DNA from: Perkinsus chesapeaki
Lineage: Eukaryota > Perkinsozoa > Perkinsida > Perkinsidae
NCBI GenBank assembly: GCA_013115145.1
Contig: JAAPAO010000076.1
Coordinates: 1-64,000, forward strand
Length of the DNA: 64,000 bases
Direction of reading: 5' to 3'
The notes below the pieces were generated by a model. It was given only the letters and a program-made list of their open reading frames with translations. It ran no database searches and was not told the origin of the DNA. How positions within the stretch are numbered: the stretch's first letter is position 1; every line of letters starts with the position of its first letter. Shown in pieces: positions 11,510-22,738 of the stretch. Position numbers and translations under genes: made by a program.

Positions 11510-12821
11510 ATGAACACTCCTTCGCAGGTTCAAGTATCGGGGGTAGTTGAGCTAGGGGAAGATGATGAGGTGGTGCAGAGCCCAGCTAAGCAAAGAACAG
11601 ACGAGAATGCGGTATCGGACTCCGCGGTAGGTGGGGGAGCGACCATAGAGGGAGGGGAGGGGACTACCATCTTAAAACGGGCAGGTGTTTTATCTATCCC
11701 TTTTCGAAGCTGCGGTGTTTTTGGTTGTTGATATAGCGGGGGAGGGAGATGAAAATTGAACTGTGACGGCCGCATCGACCGCTTTCGCGGTGGCGCTGAT
11801 AGGAGATGGAAAATGGTCATTAATTTAATGAATCGTTTAATTTTTATGAACCATACTTTTATTGTTTGTGGTATTGTTCCTTATTTGGACAATAGTTGTG
11901 TCATTTCGTGTATCAAAGATACTTTTCAGGTCGTGTTTCGGTCGCCCCTGGAGAAGCCTCGTCAAGGAAAGCGTCGTCCCTTACGTGGGTTGCGTCAAGC
12001 TCATAAACCCACACCCGTAGCGACGCCGCCGCCGCGACTGATGATCGATACGAATCTAGCTAATGCAGAGGAGAGGGAGACGCCGATCGGCGGAGGGCAA
12101 CACCGACACGAGGAGGAGGAGGGTGGTGGTGATGTCCGGAGGCAGGCGGAGATGTTTAGGTGGGCCGGGGCTGATGGCTTCAACGGCTCTATTATAATGT
12201 TCTTGTCTGTCTCATCTTCGCCTACTGGTCCCTATTATTTTCGTCAACACCTCCGAGGTGGACGTCTCCGGTACATCCCTCCGATTTCAGCCTCGACGAC
12301 ACTGGTGGACATCTTCGATTGTCTAGACTCAGTAAAGAGGGTTTGGACAGCACCACCGTCATAGTGGCGGAAAAAGATGTAAAAGTGGTAGTGGTGAAGA
12401 GATGATGAATTCATGCTAGGTGAGCTGGATCGGAGAGTCCCCTGAGCAGACGGACACTGAGGATGGCAGCGATAGCGATAAGCCGCCTGGTGGTGCCGGT
12501 GAAGAAAGATCGCCCGCCGCCGCCGCTCGAAGTCCCGCTGGCCGCCACTTCCACGTGTGGGGAGGCGCAGCAGCGATGAGCTCCTCGGCAATGGTGAAGG
12601 GGCCTGGCAATAGGAAGGGTCGACGAGGAGGGCTGGAGGATAGGAAACAGAGGAAAGGGAGGGTGGTGGAACAGTTTAGGAATGCTGTGGATGAGCATAG
12701 ACGAGCGAAGGCGAAGAGACAAGTAGGTGGAAGGAGGGTGCTCTTGTATACCTCGCCGAGGAATTTAATGGCGCGTGAAAATTCTGAGGTGTTGCTGTTG
12801 TTGACTGGGTCGGCGGGCTGA
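11510..12821 (+). CDS. Unrecognised low-complexity protein, multi-exon
   Basis: Not recognised. The first segment begins MNTPSQVQVSG and is acidic and Gly/Val-rich. A clear ACTTTTCAG acceptor near 11929 leads into a segment with basic, Pro-rich, then Glu/Gly-rich sequence. The last segment from about 12420 begins SWIGESPEQTDTEDGSDSD, turns strongly basic (Lys/Arg-rich, with GNRKGRRGG) and ends with the motif NLMARENSEVLLLL before TGA at 12821. The mix of acidic and basic disordered blocks suggests a nuclear or RNA-binding protein, but that is only composition. A degraded copy of the 3' end of this gene occurs at about 14030-14110, so this end was part of the tandem duplication downstream. Confidence 0.4.
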
Positions 12822-13043
12822 ACTGGTGTTATGTATGGAGTCTGTTGTGCCGCCTTTGAGCTGATGTCCTTGTTATCGTTATTCAATCTCCACCCCTACT
12901 TTTAAGATGAACTCGAGACCACCATTTGAAAGTAGTTGATAGTTATGGACCTGTCGTCGATGTTGATGCCAACTAAGGGCTGATGATAGAAAGTAGATAT
13001 TAGACAGGTTAGCAGTCGGAGGGCTAGCAAGTGGGGGAATAAC

Positions 13044-13535
13044 TCAGATCCAAGCAGTAGCATTGAGCATTACAGTGTAACCTAGATAAAGCCATATAGA
13101 CTTGACTTCTTCATCGATGGCGAACACCGCAACACCAGCAGTATTATTCCATATATTGACATAGTGCAGAACTGTTTGAAGGCAATCGCAGTATCCTTCC
13201 TTTTCCAGAGAGTGGTACTGATGATATATTGAGTTATATCTGAAGGCACAACTCAAGCATTGGGCAGCGGAGGCGGATTCGGTGGCATTTGAGAAAATTA
13301 GCTTTGTGGAGAAAGTTAAGGCAGAGCCGGAAAGCTCGAAGATTTCCATGGCATACTTAACTCCTTCACGCTCGCCTTGATACTTGCCAAATTTAACGGG
13401 CCATTTCGGCGGCTTTGGATCACCACCGCACCCCTTGGCGGCTCCTGTAAGCAGCCCACAGGAGAGGAGGAGGGCGAAGAATATACCAACCAATGTAGCC
13501 ATGGACATAGAGCCACTTATGATAGCGTGAACCAT
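13044..13535 (-). CDS. Secreted Cys-containing protein, paralog A
   Basis: A 163-residue protein of no family I recognise. I chose ATG 13535 because a strong hydrophobic leader follows (ATLVGIFFALLLSCGLLTG), a signal peptide with possible cleavage near GAAKG; the frame is open further upstream but that part is unlike a coding sequence. The mature part begins KGCGGDPKPPKW, contains the block TKLIFSNAT and CLSCAFRYN, then GYCDCLQTVLHYVNI, giving about six cysteines that could form disulphides. NAT and NNT are possible N-glycosylation sites. It is 30-50% alike to the next gene downstream on the same strand (by eye). Probably secreted or surface-exposed. Intronless as read. Confidence 0.6.
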   Translation of the reverse strand: MVHAIISGSMSMATLVGIFFALLLSCGLLTGAAKGCGGDPKPPKWPVKFGKYQGEREGVKYAMEIFELSGSALTFSTKLIFSNATESASAAQCLSCAFRYNSIYHQYHSLEKEGYCDCLQTVLHYVNIWNNTAGVAVFAIDEEVKSIWLYLGYTVMLNATAWI

Positions 13536-14030
13536 TGTGTGGAATAAAGTGAAGAGATGACGGGAGTTGCGTGCATCCAAACAAGTGGGTTCAGCCTGAG
13601 ACGCGGCTGGCGCCGGTTGTAGTTGCGTACAGTGGGAGTTGCTGTTGCGCGGGGGGTCATAATGGTAGTGAAACTCATTGTTATGAGAGCGATGGGATCC
13701 ATGGATCCTCGAAGTTAGGGTCCGGGGTGGTGGATGTGTGTTGTTAGGGAGGTGTCGTGGCAGCTTGATGAGGGGTCCCGTAGATCTCCGACAGCGCACA
13801 ATGCATAATGCGTGCTAATGAGGAAGTCACCTGGTAGCCAGGTTGGCTGAAATGTGTTCATCGGGCGGCGAAATGGCGCTGACGGGGATTCCGGTATAAA
13901 GTATGTTGCTGGACCAAAGGTAAACGTGAACCGGTGGCTCCGTGCAGGAAGCATCTGCTGATGTTGCCCCTGGCCGCCCCCGGACGCTAACTCCCTTGCC
14001 CTTTACGTGCACAAGGCCGCCGCGCATAGG

Positions 14031-14110
14031 TTAATTTAGTGGCGCGTGAAAATCGCGAGATGTAGTTGTTGATGGCGGCGGCGGCGGACTGCTGGAGTGA
14101 TTGAGTGTGC
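14031..14110 (+). pseudogene. Degraded copy of the 3' end of the upstream low-complexity gene
   Basis: AATTTAGTGGCGCGTGAAAAT followed by GTTGTTGATGGCGGCGG matches the last coding bases of the gene ending at 12821. In the corresponding frame the peptide NLVAREN is kept, but a TAG follows three codons later, and no upstream part of the gene is present. It arose with the tandem duplication. Confidence 0.5.
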
Positions 14111-14360
14111 CGGATACGCTATAGCATTGCTGTTCGGCGTTTGCTATTTTATTGCGTGTCATCATCATCATCCACTTATTACTTTGGGCAACACCACACC
14201 ACCATTCCGACCAGACTAAAAGCGATTGATAGTTATGGACGAATCATGGGACGCGGACCCGCCATCCATCTTGAGCGTTTTGATGGTCATCCAGAAAGAT
14301 ACGGTATAGAAAGTAGATATTCCACAGGTGAATGGAGAAGGTAGCAGTTGAGCAGATAAA

Positions 14361-14831
14361 TCAGCGACCACCACGATTCAGGACCACTCTGTATCCTAGG
14401 AAAAGTGTTACCGAACTGGAATCCGGATGAAGGGCAAATAGTGCTATACCACCAGAAACCTTTGTTATATTAATAAAACCCAGAACTGATTTGAGGCAGT
14501 AGCAGTATCCTTCCCCGTCCAGGGGCTTGTAGTAGCGATATCCCGGGGAGTAGCGGAATGCGCAGTTGAGGCAGCTGGCGGACCCGGTGGCGTTGGAGAA
14601 AATTAGTTTTGTGTAGATGACGAGGGAAGTGCCGGAGCTCCCGAAGACGTCCATGACGTAGTTGACCCCTTTATCCTCTCCTTGGTATTTCCCACACTTA
14701 ATAAGCCATTTCACCGGTTTGGGATCACAGCCCTTGTAGCCTGTAAGTAGGCCATAGGAGATAATGAGCCATACACCCACGACCAATCCAAGCTTGGGAG
14801 TGGAAAGAGTCTTGGCTGGAAGGTTAGGCAT
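14361..14831 (-). CDS. Secreted Cys-containing protein, paralog B
   Basis: A 156-residue tandem paralog of the gene at 13044-13535. ATG 14831 precedes a hydrophobic leader (LGLVVGVWLIISYGLLTG), again a probable signal peptide. Shared blocks in order: GC(G)DPKP-KW, GKYQGE, TKLIFSNATxSAS, CLxCAFRYS, the GYCYCL cysteine pair and a final LFLGYRVVLN. The copies differ at many positions and by small indels, so the duplication is not recent and both frames have been kept open, which argues for function. No recognised domain. The frame extends upstream to 15053 with another hydrophobic run, so a longer N terminus is possible. Confidence 0.6.
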   Translation of the reverse strand: MPNLPAKTLSTPKLGLVVGVWLIISYGLLTGYKGCDPKPVKWLIKCGKYQGEDKGVNYVMDVFGSSGTSLVIYTKLIFSNATGSASCLNCAFRYSPGYRYYKPLDGEGYCYCLKSVLGFINITKVSGGIALFALHPDSSSVTLFLGYRVVLNRGGR

Positions 14832-15180
14832 TGTAGAGGGAGGCGGGTTGTAGTGTAAACCTGTGGAACGGATGATGATGATGAGAATAACCCAGATGGC
14901 GAAGAATTCAGTACGCGCATTCAGGGAGAGACGCGGTGAGCGCCGGGTTGTGTATGCGTACGACATTTGGATTGAGGTTGATAGACGATCAACCATTATC
15001 ACAAGCTTCATCATCATCACTTTTAACTTGGCAGGATCTATACGCTGCTCCATGGGCCATTGGAGTGCCGGCAGCCGGCGGGTATGGTCTGTGTTCGGAG
15101 GAAGAGTGTCGTGATCACTGGCTGCTAAGGGAAGGATCTTCGACGACGCTAATCAGGGAGTCACCTGGTAGCAGCCCCAC

Positions 15181-15957
15181 TGAAATGTGTGGCGGTCGGA
15201 AGAAGTGGCTCCTAATTGATACCAACTAGGTTGTTGTTAGACCAAAAGCAAGCATGGAAATACAACCCTCCAGGGAGGATATCTGATGCTCGTCTCCATG
15301 CCTCCCCGTCAGTGCTGGTCCCCTCCCCCTGGCACGCATATACAAGCTGGTTATGCCCGAATATGCGTCACATGAGGCCTGGCGGAAGCCGTCAACCCGC
15401 GGCGGGATGATGGCGTCAGCTACGGTGTGGGGGGAGAGGTACGGCCTCTCACCCAGCCCTCGAGGTCTGTATCACCTACTTCCAAACGCTGCGCTCTGCA
15501 GAATGACATTGCACTTCACATCTGCTGTGTAACGCTGGATTGGTTCGGAGTTCAGAATGAATCTTCGACTCCTCCTCTCCAGCAAGAGATATACCGAGTT
15601 AGACCATGGACCTGGCTGCTCTACTGGACCCCGAGCTGGTCTGATTAGAGCACTGTGCGACGGTTTGTCATCTTTCCATCATGCGGAGCATCCGACACTG
15701 ACGATCCATAAGGCAACAGACAACAGCAGCAGCAGCATCCCTTGTTATACGTTAAATCTGCTGCCACGAAATATGATCCGGAAATGTGCATCTTAAAAAG
15801 GACTCAATGCTGCAGTTCCAAACGTACATACACATGGTTGGTGTAGCAGATGATGAACGTGGACTCTAGAAGGACTTGCTTCAAGGGCTGCTTACGAGTG
15901 ATTACGATAATTATTATCATCGCAGTTTTCATGTTCCTCTTATAGGCTGCTTGGGCT
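15181..15957. other. Unassigned intergenic stretch
   Basis: Short frames only; nothing recognised. The region beyond 15200 no longer resembles the duplicated unit. Confidence 0.35.
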
Positions 15958-16466
15958 TTAATAATATAAAAAGTTGCAAGTAGGCTGCTCCAGTTTGAAG
16001 TGGCTCCCTGTTGTGTCATGCATCACAGCTCCAGCTGCTCTTGCAGTTGGGAAGATTCGAATGATAGGGAGCCCATCACAGATCGATTTTAACAGCTTAG
16101 CTGTCATTTGGCCTGAACCCCCTGCCGGCGCAGTACTGTTGGTCGCAAGTTCCAATTCTTGAAGTCGAAGAATCCCGTCTTCTATCCACCCACCTCAGAC
16201 CTGTGCAGTCTGCTGCCCGTTGACGAAACCCTTCTCGGTTTCCCAATCTTCTTCTTTACCTGCATAAGACGTTCCAAAAAATTAAGAAACGTGTTATGTA
16301 CATCAACGCGCTCAAATTTGCCGTATGGGATGTAACCTGAGCGGGCGAGTCGGTAAAGGGAGTTCGGATGATAGATTGGTGTGCGGTGTCGAGAGTATCT
16401 CGGCATAACTGTTATTTGCCATCTACAGCTTGTCCCTTCAGGTCCTGATGGAGAGTCTCTCCTCAT
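15958..16466 (-). CDS. Possible small gene, divergent from the MAP3K-like kinase
   Basis: Weakly supported. From ATG 16466 the minus strand reads a Tyr/Arg-rich segment ending in VHNTFLNFLERLMQ, followed by a GTAAAG donor. A second open segment (GGWIEDGILRLQELELATN) leads to a stop at 15958. I could not place the acceptor that joins them. No family is recognised. The start lies about 100 bp from the kinase's first recognisable exon, so the two would be head to head. Confidence 0.25.
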
Positions 16467-16568
16467 CAGCTGGGGTCGTTGATGTTATGAACATCAGGAG
16501 GGTGAGGAGGATGCTACCGATACAAATTATCAAGGTTATTTTTTATCAGGGAGAGCGCGTCACTTCCC

Positions 16569-19498
16569 GAATGTCGACTATGCTAGGATCTGGCTGGATA
16601 CGCGGCAAAGCTTTGGGCACGGGAACTTCAGCCACAGCGTACCTGGCGCAGAGGGGCGTAAGCTTGCCGATTCTTTTGCTCGTATGCGGCTCTGGCAGGC
16701 TGATGGGTTCGTGTTCGTTGTCAAGGAGGTGCCGCTGTCGGGCAAGGGCCTTCTATGGAAGGATCTACCTCGAGATCTCCGTAACGTCTTTACTATCGAG
16801 TGCATACCGATTTTTCCACAGGCAATGAGGCAGTGGTGCTCTCCCGTGCCCGCCACATCAGCGGTGTTGTCGAATTTTTCGGTTGCGAAGTCATTGCGGA
16901 TAAGTTCTGCCTCTACATGGAGTAGCTCTGCTGCTGCACAGCGACCTCGCTTGCTGGTATCGTAATTGTCAGGTATCTCGGTGGAGGCACACTTGCATCA
17001 TTGGCACCCGCATCACCGTCTAAGCGGCTTCCTGAAGCGCAAGCCTCTGGGTAGAGTGGGGTCTTGGTTTGTGCTAGGTGCACGTCGTACAGAAGAAGCC
17101 TGAAAAATTTCGTTGGCCTTTTCTATTGGTGACATTTCCGAGCGACACGTGTGTTGGGCGACCGATAGCTGCTTTGGTGATGCTGCATATTGGGAAGGTA
17201 TTTGAGGAAGATCCTCCGAACGCTTCGATCGCTTCACCATGGGGCCGGTGGTCTGATGGGTTCGCGTGATTCCGGAGCGGTGCTGGAGGATACGGGAGAG
17301 CTCATCACTCCTATTATGCATCGAGATGTTAAGGCAAGACGGCGGGTATGCGGCAAGGAAGGCATCGGTGTCATTTTAGGGAAGTAACTGCCTGCTGAGT
17401 TCTGATAGAAAAACCGTAAAATTGTGCGACTTTGGCAGCTGCACTCGTCCACGGTAAGGCAGCCGGTGGTGGTGGTAAAGACCTAACCATGTTGTTTTCA
17501 GACCGTTGAGCTTTCAAGGAACTCCACTGGCTGCAGACGGCAAGAGGTTGGATGAGTCTATCGATTTGACATCGGACATTCCACCAGATTGTACAGCAAT
17601 AGTTGATGAAAAGCAGCAGCAGGTGAGGCCGTGAGGCTGGTATATCAGCTGTATAAATCGCTCATCCACCATTAACGGAGGACACCTCCTTTGATAAAAA
17701 GATAGGCCCGGTATGATGCAAAGCTTACTATCATGTTCAATCGGGTTCATTTGGCTCTCTAGACAACGAGAATTCGGCAGTTGCACATTTCCCTATTTGA
17801 GCATTTCTTCGTTTGACCATTGCTCGAAGCACAGTATGAATACCGGAGGGACTCGTACGGCAATAGAAAGATCTTGGCGAGAGCTTTCGGATGCTACCCA
17901 TAGTGTTACCAATTAATTCGCACGCGTTACGAAATCTCAGCGGGGGAGCCCTTCTTTTGCAGCAGCCTGTATCTCAACACGGGGGACATCACGCCACTCG
18001 TGGCTAGATAGAAAACTGAAGAAGTCCAATAAGATCAGATCGGCGAGGAGAACTCTTGTGGGTCTCTCCACACGCGTGCTCGGTCTTTCCTCCACGAAGC
18101 GATGCTTTTTGTCCGCGTCTTTTTGGACAAGAGGTTTTGGACATTCCAAAAGCGCTCTCGTTAGTCCATCACCCTAAACAGCGCCTCATCGCCTTGCGCG
18201 ACGGCTCACTCGGCCAATGTGAAATATATAGAAATAATCGGGGAACGTTTGGTGGGCCACCTCGCATCGCTCAGTGTAGGTTATCGGATTCGCCCCGAGA
18301 AGTTCCACTTTTTCGGAGCTGCATGACGAGGTGCATATGGATCAGTGTGATGAACCGAGCGTCGACCTATTGGACAGCATGGCGGAGTCTGGAGGCCATC
18401 ATAAGTCATCGGCCGAGAGAAGATATGAAAACCCTCAATTTTTTTTTGTACGCTTGCGTTCATGGCCGTAAGGGTTGCTGCCACGGATGCCTTTCAGAAA
18501 TCTATGAAGGGCACCTTGCGGTGGATGGCGCCAGAGACGCTGGGTGGTCACGATTACTCTGCGAAGGTGAGACGTCGAAATATCGTTGACTTGTTGAATA
18601 TGCACTGTACCAATTTGGAGTGCTTCATCAACCTTACTCAGCCGCGCAAGTAGAGGATATAATTGTTAATTGCGGCCCAAGTCGCCCTGGGATTCTCCTG
18701 GCATAATATAGTTGAGTGTTCAGGTTGATGTATGGTCGGTTGGATGTTTGCTGATCGAGATGGTTTGTGGACAGGATCCATGGAAGGAGTTTGATAATGA
18801 GGTGAGCGCAGTCCGGTAGACCGTTACCATATCAACAAAATGCACTTTTAAGCATTTGGATAGGAAAACCCGAACTTTCTCAGAATTCATTCCTTTTGGA
18901 AGAAATGAGTCACTAACCTGTAGATATTTCGATACTGATGGTGTCTTTGTTCTAGACTTCCTACCGTTCATTCACCACTTTTCCCCCTGGCAGTGCTTGA
19001 CGGTTGCGAATAGGTTAGTAGGAGTACAATGAGACGATGGGGTCAAGAGTCATCATCACTTCTAAGGAACTCCTCTGACCGGCAACTCGAGAAACGGCGC
19101 AGCTGTCAACTTAAGATATCCGCACATAGCATTCGCGATAAGCCACTTGAGATCCGGTCGGTTAGATTGGAGCTTAGAATCATCAAAGTGATAGGCTGTT
19201 AGCTTCGAACAGGGCAGGATATGACAGCCTCCCCCAGCTGTGATGGCAACTTTATGTCAGATTCAAGCCATGCACGAGATTTGGACCGCTCGAGACAAGA
19301 CGCCCATCGACTACATAAAGCCAGAGATATGGTCACAGTGCTCGGAGGAGTGCCGAGATTTTATGCGAAGTAAGGCCTTGATCGATTGCTCGCCTACTTG
19401 ACAGTGTTATTGGTCAGAAACTGTACAGAGGGACCCCCACGCCCGACCCACCTGCGCTGAGCTCTTGCAGCATCCGTTCATCCGAGGGAAGAGATGAC
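16569..19498 (+). CDS. MAP3K/STE11-like protein kinase with a long activation-loop insert
   Basis: A multi-exon kinase. Motifs in order: glycine loop RGKALGTGTSATAYLA; a 41-nt intron (GTAAGC...GGCAG); subdomain II FVVKEVPL; alpha-C glutamate in GNEAVVLSRARH; hinge LYMEYLGGGTLASL across a 51-nt intron; catalytic loop HRDVKGSN, split by a GC-AG intron at 17334-17379; DFGSCTRP; activation-loop end GTLRWMAPETLGGHDYSAK; subdomain IX VDVWSVGCLLIEM with GQDPWKEF; and RDPHARPTC-ELLQHPFIRGK before TGA at 19498. The pattern is that of MAP3K kinases, which phosphorylate MAP2Ks. The gap of about 1 kb between DFG and APE holds at least two further open segments (PLSFQGTPLAADGKRLDE and HMDQCDEPSVDLLDSM), so the loop is greatly enlarged. 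The true start may be ATG 16430 or an upstream exon. Confidence 0.75.
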
Positions 19499-20160
19499 TC
19501 ATACTGTTCTCGGTGGACCTGAGCGTATATTACCGTTGTATAATATTGCCCAGTGGGCAGCGATTCACTATAGGACTGTTGTTCGATTGGTTTAGCCTTC
19601 TGCCGTGTGGCAAGGAACAAGGCAGCAGCACATGCGTATGATTATTGAAGCAATCATCATGTAGCACCGACTGGAGCCATGGCAACAACGATCAGCTCCA
19701 TTTTACCGATAAGCTGTTCGGTGTTGTTAATTATTGGCGGGGAAGGGGCCGGTAAAGCGGACTCCGCTCAGATAGCGCCGGTGGGGGTCAGGGGTTTCTG
19801 GAATATCGAACGATGAACAAGGTCTGATGCGCGGGCCGTTGTGGGGCTTCCGTCGATCTTACAAGTTCCTAGTCATCAGTTTGCAGCAGCATGCCCCTGG
19901 TTGTGGCGTCCACAGTAGGGTGGCACCTCGTGGCGCATCCAGGGCTTTAACAACTCAACTAAGCGCAGGGTACAGAGGGTTAATAGTAGTGAGATTGTTT
20001 GAAGATGTTTGATAGACACTCTGACTGTATATTACTCTTTGAGGTCAAGACTACTGAGATCGAGAGTAGACAACATATTTGACATACAACACCTTACATA
20101 TAATCATAACACTGAATAGACCAAGTTCTCCTAACCAGCTTTATCCACAGCTCTACGCGG
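19499..20160. other. Unassigned intergenic stretch
   Basis: No supported gene. The region lies between the kinase stop and the 3' end of a small secreted peptide gene on the opposite strand. Confidence 0.4.
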
Positions 20161-20364
20161 CTATACCCTAGCTGTAGGTCCAGGGGGCTCTCGACATTGG
20201 CATCTACTGTTCCAAGGGGAGCAGTCGCAGTGGTTAATACAAGCGAGGCACTTGAAGAACCCCAGCCCTCTTACGGGTGGGGGATGGTCGTCCTTGTGGT
20301 CCTGAGCGATAACTGAAACAATGAATGTGAGAGTGATATGAAGCACGAAACGGAGAAAGTTCAT
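20161..20364 (-). CDS. Small secreted cysteine-rich peptide
   Basis: A 67-residue peptide from ATG 20364. The N terminus is a typical signal peptide (hydrophobic run VLHITLTFIVSVIAQ, cleavage likely after IAQ). The mature part is about 45 residues and carries the cysteine pattern C-x2-C-x3-C-x-C-x5-R-C-x-C, then a Pro-rich tail. The same pattern occurs in the peptide at 42538-42726, so the two probably belong to one family. I do not recognise it. Single exon as read. Function unknown; secreted or vacuolar location is inferred from the signal peptide only. Confidence 0.55.
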   Translation of the reverse strand: MNFLRFVLHITLTFIVSVIAQDHKDDHPPPVRGLGFFKCLACINHCDCSPWNSRCQCREPPGPTARV

Positions 20365-21282
20365 TTAGGTGACGAATGAGAAAGTGTGCCTAGTCAACTG
20401 AGGAAGCGGATAATGATCACACAAGGCAAGAGTAGATCCTAGAGAGGCACAAGCTGAGCTGTGGCGCGCATGCGTGCGTGACGCGACAGCGTGAGGTCGA
20501 GGTGTTAAACGACAATCTACAGGAGCGCTGCTCCGCTAAGGAATCTCTCTAAATGGGGGCTGACTCGGAGTCGGCAAGCAAGCCGTTGCCCTATGAAATT
20601 AAATGGCGGGAGTTAGATTACAGCTGCTTCCGGTGAGGGAGGCGAGGAACAAGTTGATCGCTTTTTGTTACTTGATACTTGACTGATCACTTGATAAATG
20701 AAGAGCGGTATGATTCGACGAAGAAAAGGGTCCCCTGATCTTTGGCGCCGAGGTTCTCGGTCAATTCATTGCCATCAATGACGACTATGACGATGTATGT
20801 TTGGTTCGTGATGATGGGGGCCATATTACGTAAGTGCAGCCACAGTGGAGTAGATGAAGCTTTTCATACAGCCAAGAGCGTGTACCTCAAGACAATCGAC
20901 AAGCAGCGAGTTGTTAATATGTGTCTCAAATTGAGGCTCTCAATACAACCGCAAGTGTGTTAAGTCTGATTGAGGCTACTTATCTTCACGGTGGGCTTTT
21001 CTCACTTGGAGCACGTAGGAGCCCTAGCTATGAGCGAGTCGAACACTGCGGTAGTGTGAGCCCAATTGAGTGTGTATAGTGCGACGATCTTACATAATTA
21101 ACATATCGTAAAAAATGATGTTGACAATAATAGGGCCATTCATAACTAGCGGCAAGCCCTGTGCCTTTAATAACTAGGGGCAAGCCCTGTGCCATTAATA
21201 TCACATTCGAATCCTCTATTGGTATTAGCCCACTCATTGCAGTGTCCATCTATTTTAGTATGGCTTCGTGGCCGTAAGACAG
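20365..21282. other. Unassigned intergenic stretch
   Basis: No supported gene. A short direct repeat, two copies of a GCAAGCCCTGTGCC-containing segment, lies at about 21151-21194. Confidence 0.35.
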
Positions 21283-22660
21283 CATGGAAAAACACGTCCA
21301 TCGAACAGGAGTCGCGGGTAGATGCATCGGACTCTCGTCATTACGGAATGCTCTAATGCAGATCATTCGAGTGGCCTTCGCAGCGGCGGCCTTCATGAGG
21401 ATGTACGAGCAAAGAAGCCAAGTGAGCAGCTCGCAGCACCGTTCAGCAGTTGGTAAGTAAAGGAAGGCAATCAGCTCGATACACTGATCCCTGTGGAAGG
21501 TCGGCAAGGACAACTACTTCCACGGCTTCCACGAGTAGGGAGTTTAGCATTCAGCAGAGTATGAGGGAGTCCACGATAGGGGTGCTGCAGATATACAAAA
21601 AAGTGGGTAGAGCTCCAGCCAGATCCAGTCGAGAAGGAATTCCTGTCAGCAATGCAAGAGGGACGGTGATTTTCGAGGCGCGCGGGAAACGAATACTAGG
21701 ATTGGGCGGTTAAAGCAAGAGCACGCAATAGCCAAGAGAGAGGGGATGATTTTGAGGCACGCAGAGGAGCTGCATAATTTGCAACGGACCATTCGCAGTC
21801 AAATCTATGCGTATTTTACTGAGTGAGTTGCCTCAGCCTTGAGGGGTACCACACTTGCCCCAACTCAGATGGGAAACGAGGAAGTTGAGCAGCTTGAAGA
21901 TGGCCGTTGATGAAATTAGAAAAGCGCTAAGTCGGCGACAGCAGCGCGAAAGGGAAGACTTCATCGAGGGGCTTGAAAATGGACGAGTGAAGTACCGGGT
22001 TACACTGCCGCCGCTGACGTTAGATTTGATGGCAAAAGCAAGGTGAGTCGGCAGGCGGGAGGGCACTCTGGCGAAGCAGCAAAGGATGGTCGAAAGGTAC
22101 ATGGTGCTTCAAGACAGGCATGAAGAGGCGAAGCAACTCATGTTGGAGGCGGAAGAGAGGGAGCTAGAAAGGAAACTGAAGGAGCATGCCAGGCAACAAG
22201 GGAAATTGGCGAGGATCAGGAACGAGGTGAGTTCGTGTAGAGCCTAGAATTCAGCTATTTTTAGTTTGATGCACGGCAACTGAGAGAACGAAGAATGACC
22301 GAGGATAAGATACGAAGGATGAAGGAGGAGGTTTTGAAGCACCAACGGTTGGAGCTAGAAGAGCTGCGGAGCCGAGCGCAACAGCAGCTTGTGAAATTAA
22401 GAAGGCGACAGGAGAGAGAGCTGGCCAAGGAGCTCCATGGGCCTTCACAGATCACCGCACTAGAAAATATTTCCAAGAATTGTTCGAGCCAACAGTCCAG
22501 TCAACGCCCGACGTGCTTCAGCATCATTTCCTCTATTAGTACTTCATCGCGAAGAGGTACGCCAGTGCTTGACAGCTTTTATGTCAAACGGAACCGCTTC
22601 AGGTGGCCGTTTTCGTACACCACAGTTCTCACTCGCCACGGACTCCATTAATCATGCTTT
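21283..22660 (+). CDS. Coiled-coil protein (multi-exon)
   Basis: A chain of + strand exons with strong coiled-coil composition. Clear segments are VELQPDPVEKEFLSAMQEGR (about 21606), RLKQEHAIAKREGMILRHAE (about 21695), AVDEIRKALSRRQQREREDF (about 21902), a Glu/Lys/Gln-rich exon ending GKLARIRNE, and MTEDKIRRMKEEVLKHQRLE (about 22294). GT-AG introns of about 40-50 nt separate them; one of 42 nt (22043-22084) removes an apparent in-frame TGA. No further domain is visible. The protein could be structural, for example in a centriole or cytoskeleton, but nothing specific shows this. It may be the 5' part of the larger gene that follows rather than a separate one; the start is provisional. Confidence 0.45.
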
Positions 22661-22738
22661 CACGTGTCGATGACTACTGAAAATGTGTTGTGTCGTAAAT
22701 GATACCTACATATTTGAGTGATTGAGGGCTGAGTCACT

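Larger units (their letters stand above)
12764..15180. repeat. Tandem segmental duplication with diverged secreted-protein paralogs
   Basis: Two blocks resemble each other in the same order: a GGCGCGTGAAAAT element (12770 and 14041), TTGATAGTTATGGAC (about 12938 and 14225), AGAAAGTAGATATT (12988 and 14305), a secreted-protein gene, and a GTCACCTGGTAGC element (13827 and 15160). The unit is about 1.3 kb. The copies have diverged by substitutions and indels. Confidence 0.7.

Noticed and set aside
22043-22084. Apparent in-frame TGA or 12-nt intron in the coiled-coil gene
   Set aside because: Using the acceptor after GCAGCAAAG gives an ordinary 42-nt GT-AG intron and keeps the frame into MVERYMVLQ.
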